Under the pieces are notes generated by a model. That model was not told the origin of the DNA, ran no database searches, and was given only the letters and a program-made list of their open reading frames with translations. This document shows, one piece after another, positions 35,203 through 43,220 of a stretch of DNA of 64,000 nucleotides; within the stretch, counting starts at the first letter, position 1; each line of letters opens with the position of its first letter. This stretch comes from Chthonomonas sp. UBA2017. GTDB taxonomy: Bacteria > Armatimonadota > Fimbriimonadia > Fimbriimonadales > Fimbriimonadaceae. The position numbers and the translations under genes are program-made. Where the stretch lies: positions 1 to 64,000 of the forward strand of contig DDCB01000044.1 in NCBI GenBank assembly GCA_002335425.1. Direction: 5' to 3'.

Positions 35203-36216
35203 ATGGCTAAAGCTAATTTGTCTGTTCTGTTCCTTGACCTTCGAGGCAAGGCTGGCAACGTCGTCTTCCGAAAGACGAAAGACGGCATCATCGTTGCGCC
35301 ACGTTCGCGCAACAACAACCCGCAAACCGCCGCACAACAAGCCGTTCGATCGGCCTTTACGTCGGCCACTCGCCAATGGCGCAACCTCACCCCAGCTCAA
35401 GTTCAAGCTTGGGAGAACTGGGCCAACAACAGCTCGTTCAACTTCGATTCCGCCTTCACTGCATGGATGCAACTCGCCACGAAGTGGATTTTGGCCAACG
35501 GCGGCAACGGATTTGCCCCGACGACGCCTCCGTCCAATGAATTCTGGGGTGACAATCTTGAAGTCAGCGTGACCGTGAAAACCGGCCAACTCGTCTTCAG
35601 CGCCAATCGACCGAATTCGTCGAACGTTGTGACCGAGATCCTCTGGCAACCGCTTTCCAGCCAAAATCGAAAGCCGCAAAGCCGAGCTTTCCGAACGGCG
35701 AACTACTTCTCGTTCCGAACCGGCCAGATGAGCTGGAGCTTCTCGGTGCCTGCAGGCTGGTATGCCGCTGGCTATCGATTCGTGAATAAGACGACTGGCC
35801 AAGTTTCGGGCTTCTTCCCGATCACCGTCCCCGGACCCGTCGCGTTCTCGGTCACCACTCCGAGCAACAACTCCAACTCTACATCGAGCACGACTCGACG
35901 CAACAACAAGGCGCGAACAACGAGCCGAAAGTCCAGCACCAAGCGAACTGCCACGCGAGCCACCTCGACGAAGCAAACCGCGACCTGGAAGAACAACACT
36001 TCGAACACCTCCACGACGTCGAACTCGAGCAACAATTCGAACTCGAATTCGACCGTGAACAAGTTCACGAAGACGAACCGAAAGAGCTCGACTTCTTCGA
36101 ACTCGACCCCGTCGAACTCGACTCGGTCGACCAAGTCGGTCAAGACGACGTCGAACCCGACCTCGAAGACTTCGACCTCCACCAAGACGAGCAACTTCAA
36201 GAAGAAGGCTGCCTAA
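35203..36216 (+). CDS. unknown protein with acid-free basic S/T/N/K/R tail
   Basis: No function is recognised. Residues 1-110 hold a compact motif 'LRGKAGNVVFRK...NPQTAAQQAVRSAF...W..LTPAQVQAWENWA', a pattern seen in uncharacterised bacterial and phage-like proteins. Residues 115-215 look like a beta sandwich, with 'SVPAGWYAAGYRFVNKTTGQ'. Residues 221-337 are almost only Ser, Thr, Asn, Lys, Arg and Ala, with no Asp or Glu at all. There is no signal peptide or membrane helix. Nearly every Asn codon is AAC and TCG dominates Ser, a bias that suggests high expression. A GGAG precedes the ATG and a strong terminator follows. Nucleic-acid or polyanion binding by the tail is inference. Confidence 0.8.
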   Translation: MAKANLSVLFLDLRGKAGNVVFRKTKDGIIVAPRSRNNNPQTAAQQAVRSAFTSATRQWRNLTPAQVQAWENWANNSSFNFDSAFTAWMQLATKWILANGGNGFAPTTPPSNEFWGDNLEVSVTVKTGQLVFSANRPNSSNVVTEILWQPLSSQNRKPQSRAFRTANYFSFRTGQMSWSFSVPAGWYAAGYRFVNKTTGQVSGFFPITVPGPVAFSVTTPSNNSNSTSSTTRRNNKARTTSRKSSTKRTATRATSTKQTATWKNNTSNTSTTSNSSNNSNSNSTVNKFTKTNRKSSTSSNSTPSNSTRSTKSVKTTSNPTSKTSTSTKTSNFKKKAA

Positions 36217-36241
36217 CGTCGCTGCGCCATGTTGCGCAAAA

Positions 36242-36274
36242 AAGCCCCGGGTCCTCTTCAGGTGCCCGGGGCTT
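36242..36274. terminator. bidirectional terminator
   Basis: Arms 36242-36251 and 36265-36274 (aagccccggg/cccggggctt) pair perfectly with a 13-base loop. CTCTGTTTTTC follows on the plus strand and TTTTTTGCGC on the minus strand. It separates the convergent tail protein and msrB. Confidence 0.85.
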
Positions 36275-36283
36275 CTCTGTTTT

Positions 36284-36793
36284 TCAGTTCAATTTTGAGG
36301 ATGACTGATCGGCCTTGAAGGTTAAGATCGTCCCGTTGATGCAGAATCGCAGGCCCGAAGGTGGTGGTCCATCATCAAAGACGTGACCTAAATGACCATC
36401 GCACCGAGCGCAAAGAACTTCGGTCCGAACCATGTTGTAGCTCGTGTCCTTCTTTAACCAGACCCGGTCTTTCGCAATCGGCTCAAAGAAGCTCGGCCAT
36501 CCGGTCCCGGAATCAAACTTCTTCGGAGTGTGAAAGAGCTCCAGCTTGCAACCCACGCACGAGTAGACTCCTTTGCCGTCGTTCTTCAGATTCACGCCGC
36601 AAAAAGCAGGCTCTGTGCCTTGGCTCCGCAAGATCCGAAACTGCTCCGGTGTCAGCCGCTTTTTCCATTCGGCATCGGTGAGGACGACCTTGTCTTTCCG
36701 CTTCGGACTCTCCGTGGCGTACCCTTCCGGCTTCAGGTCTTGAGTACAGGCCGCTAAAAACGGGGTCAGGGCAAGAAGCGCTACAACCTTCAT
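36284..36793 (-). CDS. msrB: lipoprotein methionine-R-sulfoxide reductase
   Basis: A 169-residue MsrB with a lipoprotein signal (LAAC, Cys16), so it should repair oxidised methionine in the periplasm while anchored in a membrane. Zinc Cys pairs are C79/C82 and C128/C131; the catalytic Cys is C151 in RFCING (usually RYCIN), and C65 could be the resolving residue. Core blocks 'SGTGWPSFF' and 'HLGHVFDDGPPPSGLRF' are intact. Confidence 0.9.
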   Translation of the reverse strand: MKVVALLALTPFLAACTQDLKPEGYATESPKRKDKVVLTDAEWKKRLTPEQFRILRSQGTEPAFCGVNLKNDGKGVYSCVGCKLELFHTPKKFDSGTGWPSFFEPIAKDRVWLKKDTSYNMVRTEVLCARCDGHLGHVFDDGPPPSGLRFCINGTILTFKADQSSSKLN

Positions 36794-36833
36794 GTTTTTG
36801 CCTACGACCTCCAGCCCCCTTGAGTTCCTGATC

Positions 36834-37649
36834 TTAGGGGCGCTCTTGCCGGAGGGCTTGTTGCAAGCTCAACAGAAATCGGCGTGAATGCTCTTTCGCG
36901 TGTTGCCGCAAGAGGATGGCTTGTTCGATCGTGACTTGCTGCCACCGGACTGAGTCTCCAGCTCGAAGCTGAGCCACTCGGGGCAGATCCACCGAGACGA
37001 CCCCGCCGACTTTGGGATACCCGCCCAGGGTCGGACCGTCAGGACCCAGGATCAAAAGTTCACCGCTCGGGGTCCACTGGACAGCCCCCACGCCAGCCGG
37101 CTCGCTGGGCAGTTCCTGGGAATGCGGCCCGAGGGAAGATTGGACACGGAGCCCCTGCCGACTCGTTTGGTGCACCCGGCCCGAATGGCCGTTCAGGGGG
37201 CTCGGGCCGTTGTGGTAAGTGAATCTGAGGACGATCTCGCCTTCGGGCCCTGGAGGAAGGTCGACAAAGCGGGGTGGCCCGGTCTCCTGTGCGGACTGGA
37301 TCGCCAAGTAAAACCGAGCTCCTGCACCCGCTTGTCCGAATCGGAGGGATTCGTTTGGATCGAGGCTGATCCGGCCGGCGGGCGAGACTCGTGGCCCAAA
37401 GCGGGACGATTCGAGGCGAACCACGGCCCCGGCAAACCCGATTCGCCTCGGTATGGCGGAGATCAGCTCGACTTGGCCGCTGCATTCCCAGAGTTCCTCG
37501 GCGGCATTTTCCGCCAAGAACTGCGCGAGCGATGCTGACTCCACATCGAAAGGCCCGCCCGGAGGGACTCCAAACTCACGCATGCCCGGTGGAGTCCTGG
37601 AGATGCGTGCGGCAGTGCCTCCCCGAGGATTGAGGTCGAGCAGGGTCAT
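36834..37649 (-). CDS. pxpC: 5-oxoprolinase subunit C
   Basis: A 271-residue member of the biotin-dependent carboxyltransferase/allophanate-hydrolase-C family (YbgK/KipA). Seen are 'PPGMREFGVPPGGPFDVESA', a 'SDRMG'-like loop replaced by 'HQTSRQGLRV', and 'GGYPKVGGVVSVDLPRVAQL'. With PxpA and PxpB it should hydrolyse 5-oxoproline using ATP. The ATG at 37649 overlaps the pxpA stop (ATGA); the upstream frame is within pxpA. Last gene of the trio. Confidence 0.85.
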   Translation of the reverse strand: MTLLDLNPRGGTAARISRTPPGMREFGVPPGGPFDVESASLAQFLAENAAEELWECSGQVELISAIPRRIGFAGAVVRLESSRFGPRVSPAGRISLDPNESLRFGQAGAGARFYLAIQSAQETGPPRFVDLPPGPEGEIVLRFTYHNGPSPLNGHSGRVHQTSRQGLRVQSSLGPHSQELPSEPAGVGAVQWTPSGELLILGPDGPTLGGYPKVGGVVSVDLPRVAQLRAGDSVRWQQVTIEQAILLRQHAKEHSRRFLLSLQQALRQERP

Positions 37650-38332
37650 CGGCTTGGACCCACTTGGTATCCGGCGTCTCGGAGCACTCGGATGACGAAC
37701 TCTGCGTAACCCAGGCACCCCGGGGTGTCGCCGTGCAGGCAAAGCGAGTCCACCTTCGGCGCTAGATCGAGAATCTGGTGCTTGATCCGATCAGGATCCT
37801 TCAGAATTGCGCCGGGCTCGTGTCGAGGGATGAGCGTCCCGTCGGCGCGATAGCCTCGATCCGCAAAGCCTTCTCGCAGAAATCCCCAACCATGGCCGAC
37901 GGCGAGAAGGCGGTGTCGGGTGGAGTCCAGCCCAATCAATCGGGGCTCAGGGCAGACCGCCATGAGAGCGATGAGCAGATCGTCCGCTTCCTCGGATTCG
38001 GCGAGGGTGTTGTAAAAGGCGCCATGGGGCTTCAGATAAGCAGGTTGGAATTCGTCAACCCAGGCTCGGAGCGAATCGACCATCAAGGGGGACCATCGAC
38101 GGATCTCGTCTCGGGTCGCGGGTCGTCGTCCCAATGAGTCGCGATCGGGATATCCCGGGTGAACCCCGATCCGAACGCCTGCAGCTCGACAGGCCTCGAA
38201 GGTCCGCCGGGTCAGCTCAGGTGATCCGGAATGGAGCCCCAGGCAGACATTCGCGCTCGTCGCGAGCTGGAGCAGGTCGTCGTCGCACGGGAACCCTTCT
38301 CCGATGTCGACATTAAGATCGAGCGTCTTCAT
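37646..38332 (-). CDS. pxpA: 5-oxoprolinase subunit A (LamB/YcsF family)
   Basis: This 228-residue protein starts MKTLDLNVDIGEGFPCDDDL, the LamB/YcsF signature, followed by 'ANVCLGLHSGSP', 'VRIGVHPGYPDRDSLGRR', 'LKPHGAFYN' and 'SLCLHGDTPG'. The usual 'ANIACGFHAGDP' appears as a variant with Leu-Gly-Leu-His-Ser. It sits between pxpB and pxpC with 4-base overlaps on both sides, so the three subunits should be made in step. Confidence 0.88.
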   Translation of the reverse strand: MKTLDLNVDIGEGFPCDDDLLQLATSANVCLGLHSGSPELTRRTFEACRAAGVRIGVHPGYPDRDSLGRRPATRDEIRRWSPLMVDSLRAWVDEFQPAYLKPHGAFYNTLAESEEADDLLIALMAVCPEPRLIGLDSTRHRLLAVGHGWGFLREGFADRGYRADGTLIPRHEPGAILKDPDRIKHQILDLAPKVDSLCLHGDTPGCLGYAEFVIRVLRDAGYQVGPSR

Positions 38333-38961
38333 TTCTGATCCTGCCAGACGCTCCAGGAGATCGGTTCGAATCGGACGATGTCTCCGGATTGGAAAGTCCG
38401 TTCAGGTTCTGCGTCCGTGGTCCCATATCGAGTCTGGCCAAGGAGATTCCAGCCTCCGGGGGTTTGGCCTCGGTAAATGCCGGTCTGCTGGCCGGTGATG
38501 GCGACGGTCCCTGCGGGAACCTGGAGTCGAGGCGACGACAAGCGTCCGAGTCCTGAGAGCCGCCCAGGAAGTCCGGCGAGGTAGGGGAATCCGGGCGAAA
38601 AACCCAGGCAGGCCACCGTGTAGGTGGCCCCGCAGAACTCCTCGATGAGCTCGGAGAGTGTGAGCCCGAGGGTCTGGGCCGACGGCTCAAGGTCAGGGCC
38701 GAGCCGAGGGTCAAAGCAGGTCGGGATGAGGTGCTCTTGGCCGACTCGGGCTGGGGAAACGGTGAGTCTGGGGGTGAAGTCGTCGGGCCAGGAAAAATTC
38801 GGGTCCGCCTCGATGCCGACGGATGCCAGGGCTGGAAAGACCTCTCGGACTCCGGCCCATCGCTGGCTTCGAATCTCTTCGGCCAAAACCCAAGGCAAAA
38901 CTTCGCCCTCCCAACGAACAATCCACAACTCTTCTCCCCAACGTTCCACTTGCAGCCTCAC
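38329..38961 (-). CDS. pxpB: 5-oxoprolinase subunit B (KipI family)
   Basis: About 210 residues of the KipI/PxpB family. The family core is 'YTVACLGFSPGFPYLAGLP' followed by 'PRLQVPAGTVAITGQQTGIY' and 'PGGWNLLGQT'. The GTG at 38961 gives a normal N-terminus (MRLQVERWGEELW); the open frame to 39201 runs through dut on the other strand and is not protein-like. Only 21 bases separate it from the divergent dut start, so promoters must overlap coding sequence. Confidence 0.85.
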   Translation of the reverse strand: MRLQVERWGEELWIVRWEGEVLPWVLAEEIRSQRWAGVREVFPALASVGIEADPNFSWPDDFTPRLTVSPARVGQEHLIPTCFDPRLGPDLEPSAQTLGLTLSELIEEFCGATYTVACLGFSPGFPYLAGLPGRLSGLGRLSSPRLQVPAGTVAITGQQTGIYRGQTPGGWNLLGQTRYGTTDAEPERTFQSGDIVRFEPISWSVWQDQK

Positions 38962-38982
38962 CCTTCCAGTATTCTCCAATCT

Positions 38983-39426
38983 GTGACGCCCCATCGTATT
39001 GCCATCCCTATCACCACCACCGACAATGCCTTGCCCCCCGAATATGCCACCCCTGGGGCCGCCGGAATGGACGTCCGATCGATCGAGGACGTCACCCTCC
39101 ATCCGGGTGAGCGCAAAGCCGTCCGGACGGGTCTCAGCGTGGCCATTCCTCCTGGCTTCGAACTTCAAGCCCGCCCCCGAAGCGGGCTCGCCCTCCGCCA
39201 CGGACTCGGGCTCGTCAACTCCCCAGGGACCATCGACTCCGATTTTCGCGGAGAAATCCGCATCATCCTGATCAATTGGGGCTCCGAAATCGTCGAACTC
39301 AAGTCAGGAGAAAGGATCGCCCAACTCGTCTTGTGCCCCGTGGTGCATTGCGACTGGGTTCTGGTCCAAGATCTAGACTCAACGGAGCGCAATCAAGGTG
39401 GATTTGGAAGCACAGGAACCCAATAA
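38983..39426 (+). CDS. dut: dUTP diphosphatase
   Basis: A 147-residue trimeric dUTPase, converting dUTP to dUMP. Motifs in order: 'PGAAGMDVRS', 'ARPRSGLA', 'GTIDSDFRGEI', 'KSGERIAQLV' and the C-terminal 'RNQGGFGSTG'. It starts with GTG at 38983, 21 bases from the divergent GTG of pxpB. The last 29 bases overlap the next gene. Confidence 0.95.
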   Translation: MTPHRIAIPITTTDNALPPEYATPGAAGMDVRSIEDVTLHPGERKAVRTGLSVAIPPGFELQARPRSGLALRHGLGLVNSPGTIDSDFRGEIRIILINWGSEIVELKSGERIAQLVLCPVVHCDWVLVQDLDSTERNQGGFGSTGTQ

Positions 39427-40519
39427 GACTCTTGGCCCGCTGAATGCCGAGACCTGCCCGCAGTGCTCTCGCCCCGCCTTCTCGTCGGCGGCGGACTGCG
39501 CGGAGCCGAACTGCGCCGAGCCGAACTGCGCCGAGCCGAACTGCCCGAGGGTGGCCGAACCCGAAGTCGACTGGGACGATTCGGCACCTTACTCCCAACT
39601 CGCACGCGCCAATCTGCTCCGCATCCGTGGCGACCTTGGTTCGGCCAAGGCCCTGACCCAGCGAGTGATTCGTACGTTCCCGAAAAGCACGGATGCCCAT
39701 GCGCTGATGGGTGATCTGTTTGTCGACGAAGGCAGGCTCGAAGAAGCCCGAAATTGGTATGAGATTGCGCTCGACTTGGCACCGGGCACTCCTGCATATC
39801 AGCGCAAGCTCGAAGGCATCCGCCAGAGAATCGCCGAACATGAGGCGAGCGAAACTGCGCGCCAATTGGGGTTGCCGACCTCACGCGGTGGGGCCAAGAT
39901 TTTTGCCCTTTCGATGGTGCTGTTTGTGATCATGATCGGACTTGGGGCGTATTGGCTGGGCGATCGAGGCCGCTCCACCGGCACGGCCGGCGACGAAGCG
40001 CGGACCCTGCGCCCGATCACTTTTGGCGGCCCATCCGCCGCTGAGACGAGGACCGAGACTGTGGACTCACCGGCTCCAGAGCCCGGATCCGGCTCGGTCG
40101 ACTCCAGTTCATCGGCCGCCACCCCTCCTGCCTCCCCGCCACCCTCACCGAGTCCCGAGGGCGTGTCCGACCTGCGCTTGTTAGAGGTCTTTCGAAACCG
40201 CTGCTTGAGCGGAGGAAGCATCCTGGTCGTGATTCAGGACCCCCGAACCCGCGCAGTGACGATCACTCTCGGAGCCCGCGAAGGCGAGTTGCTCCGCTCG
40301 CTGGCGGCTCGGGTGGGGCTGACGGCGTTGCCCTTGGAGCCCGAGGCCCCTCGAATTACCCTGCGGGTGCTTGTGGCGGGGACCCTTCAACTCGTGGCGG
40401 ATATCACGCCCGACAGTTCGAAAGCAGCCCTGGCCGCGGCGAGCCCTGCCGATCCCTCATCGATGACCGACGCCCAGCTTGAATTAGCTCTGGTCGAGGT
40501 GTGGACGCCTCCCGGCTAG
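39398..40519 (+). CDS. TPR membrane protein with Cys-repeat N-terminus
   Basis: A 373-residue protein of unknown role. Residues 18-52 are Cys-rich: CPQC, then 'CAEPNC' repeated, encoded by a perfect-to-near-perfect 15-base tandem repeat. TPR helices fill about 62-140 ('LLRIRGDLGSAKALTQRVIRTFP'), one membrane helix is at about 166-186, then a Pro/Ser/Thr/Ala-rich linker and a C-terminal beta-rich domain (about 255-370). It starts with GTG at 39398, with GGAG upstream, overlapping dut by 29 bases. The Cys pairs could bind zinc in the cytoplasm. Stop overlaps that of the permease gene (CTAG). Confidence 0.75.
   Translation: MDLEAQEPNKTLGPLNAETCPQCSRPAFSSAADCAEPNCAEPNCAEPNCPRVAEPEVDWDDSAPYSQLARANLLRIRGDLGSAKALTQRVIRTFPKSTDAHALMGDLFVDEGRLEEARNWYEIALDLAPGTPAYQRKLEGIRQRIAEHEASETARQLGLPTSRGGAKIFALSMVLFVIMIGLGAYWLGDRGRSTGTAGDEARTLRPITFGGPSAAETRTETVDSPAPEPGSGSVDSSSSAATPPASPPPSPSPEGVSDLRLLEVFRNRCLSGGSILVVIQDPRTRAVTITLGAREGELLRSLAARVGLTALPLEPEAPRITLRVLVAGTLQLVADITPDSSKAALAAASPADPSSMTDAQLELALVEVWTPPG
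39497..39544 (+). repeat. 15-base tandem repeat coding CAEPN units
   Basis: Three 15-base units (tgcgcSgagccgaac) run from 39497 to 39541, ending with one more TGC. The last two units are identical and the first differs at one base. They encode C-A-E-P-N three times in the TPR membrane protein. Confidence 0.85.
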
Positions 40520-41607
40520 GCTGGCGCGGGTTCAGGCGAGTCTTCTGACAGAGCCAGATTGCGCCGCTCGCGGACGATCTCTTGGAGCGCGAGCAAAATC
40601 GTCAACAAGACGGGCCCGGCCATGATCCCGATCGGACCCATCGCCAGCACGCCTCCTAAAAGCGCGAAGAACACGGCCATCGGGTGTAGGTTCGTTCGAG
40701 CACCGATAAAGAACGGGCGCAGAATGTTGTCGATGTTGCTGACGATGATGAGTCCGCCAAAGAGCAAAATGAGCCCTTGAGTAGTCTTGCCCTGAGCGAG
40801 CAGGATGAGCGAGACCGGCCCATAGATGATCGGCGAGCCCAACAGCGGAATCGCGCAGAGCACCATCGTCGCGATCATGCACAAGAACGGCTGGGGTGCA
40901 CCGACCGCAAAGTAAAGGATGCCTGCGATCGAGCCTTGGATGATCGCCACCAAGACCACCCCGATGAAGACGGCCCGGATGGTTTCGGCCATCTTGATGA
41001 GAATGGCCATCGAAGAATCTCGGGGCAGGGGGATGAGATCCAAGGCAGGCTCTAAAAGTCGATGTCCATCTCTGAGCATAAAGAACATCGTGAGCAGTGC
41101 GATGACCAAGGTCAAGAGGGTCACGACCGTGGAAATCGCGGCTTGAGTGATCGGCCCCGTGGCCCGCTCGATGATCTCTTTTTTGTTCGTCTCGAACCAT
41201 TCGCTGAATTTGAAGTCTGAATTCGCCTTCTCCAGCACGGGCGCGAGCCTGTCATCCACGCTCTTGACCACTTCATCGACAAAATTCCCGTTGCTTCCGG
41301 CGGGGGCCGATGCGTTCATCTCGTTGACGAACCCCGACACTTGGAGCCCGAGGAGCCCGCCGATCAGGCCGAGTGGGATCACCACCACGAAAAGAGCCAC
41401 TAAAACCGTCAGCCCCGAGCTGAAGTTCTCGCCGAATCTCTTCCTCAGTCGTCGATAGACTGGAGCGAGTAGGACGCTCAAGACCGCTGCCCACATGAGT
41501 GCGCCAAAAAACGGAGCCAGCAAGAATCCGGTCGCCACGAGAGCCAAGCCACTGAGGGTCCAAAACGCAATGCTGAGATATCGGCGGTGAAATTGAGTGT
41601 CGGTCAT
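40516..41607 (-). CDS. AI-2E/PerM-family membrane transporter
   Basis: A 363-residue protein with about eight membrane helices and the long extracytoplasmic loop typical of the AI-2E family (residues about 85-150). The C-terminal block 'GGLIIVSNIDNILRPFFIGARTNLHPMAVFFALLGG' (cited for its NIDNILRP core) is diagnostic. Members export autoinducer-2 in E. coli (TqsA) or act as Na+/H+ or other permeases elsewhere; the substrate cannot be told here. The ATG at 41607 begins a normal N-terminus. The stop overlaps the TPR gene stop. Confidence 0.85.
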   Translation of the reverse strand: MTDTQFHRRYLSIAFWTLSGLALVATGFLLAPFFGALMWAAVLSVLLAPVYRRLRKRFGENFSSGLTVLVALFVVVIPLGLIGGLLGLQVSGFVNEMNASAPAGSNGNFVDEVVKSVDDRLAPVLEKANSDFKFSEWFETNKKEIIERATGPITQAAISTVVTLLTLVIALLTMFFMLRDGHRLLEPALDLIPLPRDSSMAILIKMAETIRAVFIGVVLVAIIQGSIAGILYFAVGAPQPFLCMIATMVLCAIPLLGSPIIYGPVSLILLAQGKTTQGLILLFGGLIIVSNIDNILRPFFIGARTNLHPMAVFFALLGGVLAMGPIGIMAGPVLLTILLALQEIVRERRNLALSEDSPEPAPA

Positions 41608-41668
41608 TGCTTTGGTCGAATGCTCGGCGAGGAATGGTCCACGGGCCCGAGAAGTTCTTGGCGGAATT

Positions 41669-43171
41669 TTACTGGGTCGGGTCGCCTTCGGTTGCAGGCG
41701 CCTCCTGTTGATAACGCTCCAGAAGGAGCTTTTGTGCCATCTCGGTGTCGTGCGGGGCAAGCTCGCCTTCCAAAACACGCTCTGTCAGCCAGGATTTCGC
41801 CCGCCCGACGGCAGGCCCCGCGGAAAGACCCAGCAGGCGCTGGATCTCACGCCCATCCAGGGGGCTCTCAAACTGATGACCCGCCGCCGGAAGCTTGACC
41901 GAGTCGATGAGCTCTCGGACGCTGGCGAGGTCCAGCTTTCTTGCGTCGGCTTTCATGCCCCGGCCGTCGGCCTCCACGAGCGCAAGGAACCGCTCCAAGC
42001 TCGGGCCCATGTCGCGAACCAGTCGCCTTGCTGCGGCCGCTGACCACTTCGACGTGTCCCCCAGCCGCATGTGGTGGTGCACGAGGAGCTCAACTTCGCG
42101 AATCACATCGCCGGGAAATCGCATCGACTTGAGCCACTCCGCGGCCATCTTTGCCCCCAACTCAGCGTGGCCAAAGAATCGCGTTCGGCCGCCCTCGTCC
42201 ACAAATCGAGTCGCGGGCTTCCCGACATCATGGAGGAGGGCCGCTAATCGTAACACGAGGTCAGATGCGGTGGACTCCACCACCCGCACGGTGTGTCCCC
42301 AGGTGTCCAAATGGTGAAAAGAGCCCTGCTCCACTCCCACCATCGCCACTAGGTCGGGGGCGAACTCGCTCAGGAGACCGGTCTCGAGAAGGTCCTGCAG
42401 CCCCAAGCCGACTCGCGGGGACAGCAAGATCTTCTCCAGTTCATCGCGAATTCGCTCGGCGCTGATCACCTGAAGCCGAGACGCCTGCGACCGAATCGCC
42501 TCATATAAGCCCTCGACCGGTTCAAAGCCGAGTTGACAACGAAACCGAATGGCGCGCAGCATCCGCAAGGGATCTTCAAAAAATGTCGAACCCGGCTCCA
42601 GAGGGGTCCGGAGAACACCCTGCTGAAGATCCGACAAGCCGCGACCGGTCAGGTCGTGAATTTCTCCGGATTCCAAGTCCGCCAACAGGGCGTTCACGGT
42701 GAAGTCCCGCCGCAGGACGTCCTCCTTGAGCCCCGCCGGATAGACCGAAGGTCGCCGAGAATCCTCCGAATAGACCTCGCCTCGCGCCCGGACGATCTCG
42801 AACTCGAACGCACCGAGGCCGAACCGATAGACGCCAAATTCTCTTCCGGCCAATCCCCCCAGATGCCGCACCTGGAAGCTGGCTATTCCGGCGTCATTCC
42901 CCTCACCCTGCGAGGCGGCAAGAGGCGGGCCGGGGGGAGTCCAGTCCGATTGCAACATGCGATCCAGCAGCGGCACTGGGTCCAATTCCGTCACCAAGTC
43001 CAAATCGAATTCCCGCTCTCGACCGAGCAGCGAATCTCGAACCGCACCGCCCACCAAGAAAACCTGTCCTTGATATTCTGTGCCTGCCCACACGCGGCGC
43101 AAAAAGTCGAACTCTTTGAGCCCCAGCAAGGACCGCAAACACTCTGGATGCAGGTTAGGCGTTGGCATCAT
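41669..43171 (-). CDS. CCA tRNA nucleotidyltransferase / poly(A) polymerase family
   Basis: About 500 residues. The nucleotidyltransferase head has 'FLVGGAVRDSLLGRE' and the metal Asps in 'EFDLDLVT', then 'DFTVNALL' and 'LEDPLRMLRAIRF'-like 'FFEDPLRMLRAIRFRCQL'. An HD domain follows with 'ALLHDVGKPATRF' and 'VHHHMRLGD'. It should add or repair the CCA end of tRNAs. The tRNA-Pro in this window already encodes CCA, so repair is a plausible main role. The start is one of two adjacent ATGs at 43171/43168. Confidence 0.88.
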   Translation of the reverse strand: MMPTPNLHPECLRSLLGLKEFDFLRRVWAGTEYQGQVFLVGGAVRDSLLGREREFDLDLVTELDPVPLLDRMLQSDWTPPGPPLAASQGEGNDAGIASFQVRHLGGLAGREFGVYRFGLGAFEFEIVRARGEVYSEDSRRPSVYPAGLKEDVLRRDFTVNALLADLESGEIHDLTGRGLSDLQQGVLRTPLEPGSTFFEDPLRMLRAIRFRCQLGFEPVEGLYEAIRSQASRLQVISAERIRDELEKILLSPRVGLGLQDLLETGLLSEFAPDLVAMVGVEQGSFHHLDTWGHTVRVVESTASDLVLRLAALLHDVGKPATRFVDEGGRTRFFGHAELGAKMAAEWLKSMRFPGDVIREVELLVHHHMRLGDTSKWSAAAARRLVRDMGPSLERFLALVEADGRGMKADARKLDLASVRELIDSVKLPAAGHQFESPLDGREIQRLLGLSAGPAVGRAKSWLTERVLEGELAPHDTEMAQKLLLERYQQEAPATEGDPTQ

Positions 43172-43220
43172 TGAGGAAGAAGGAGATTGTTTCTTATGCA
43201 ACGAAACTCAGGACTCTGCT

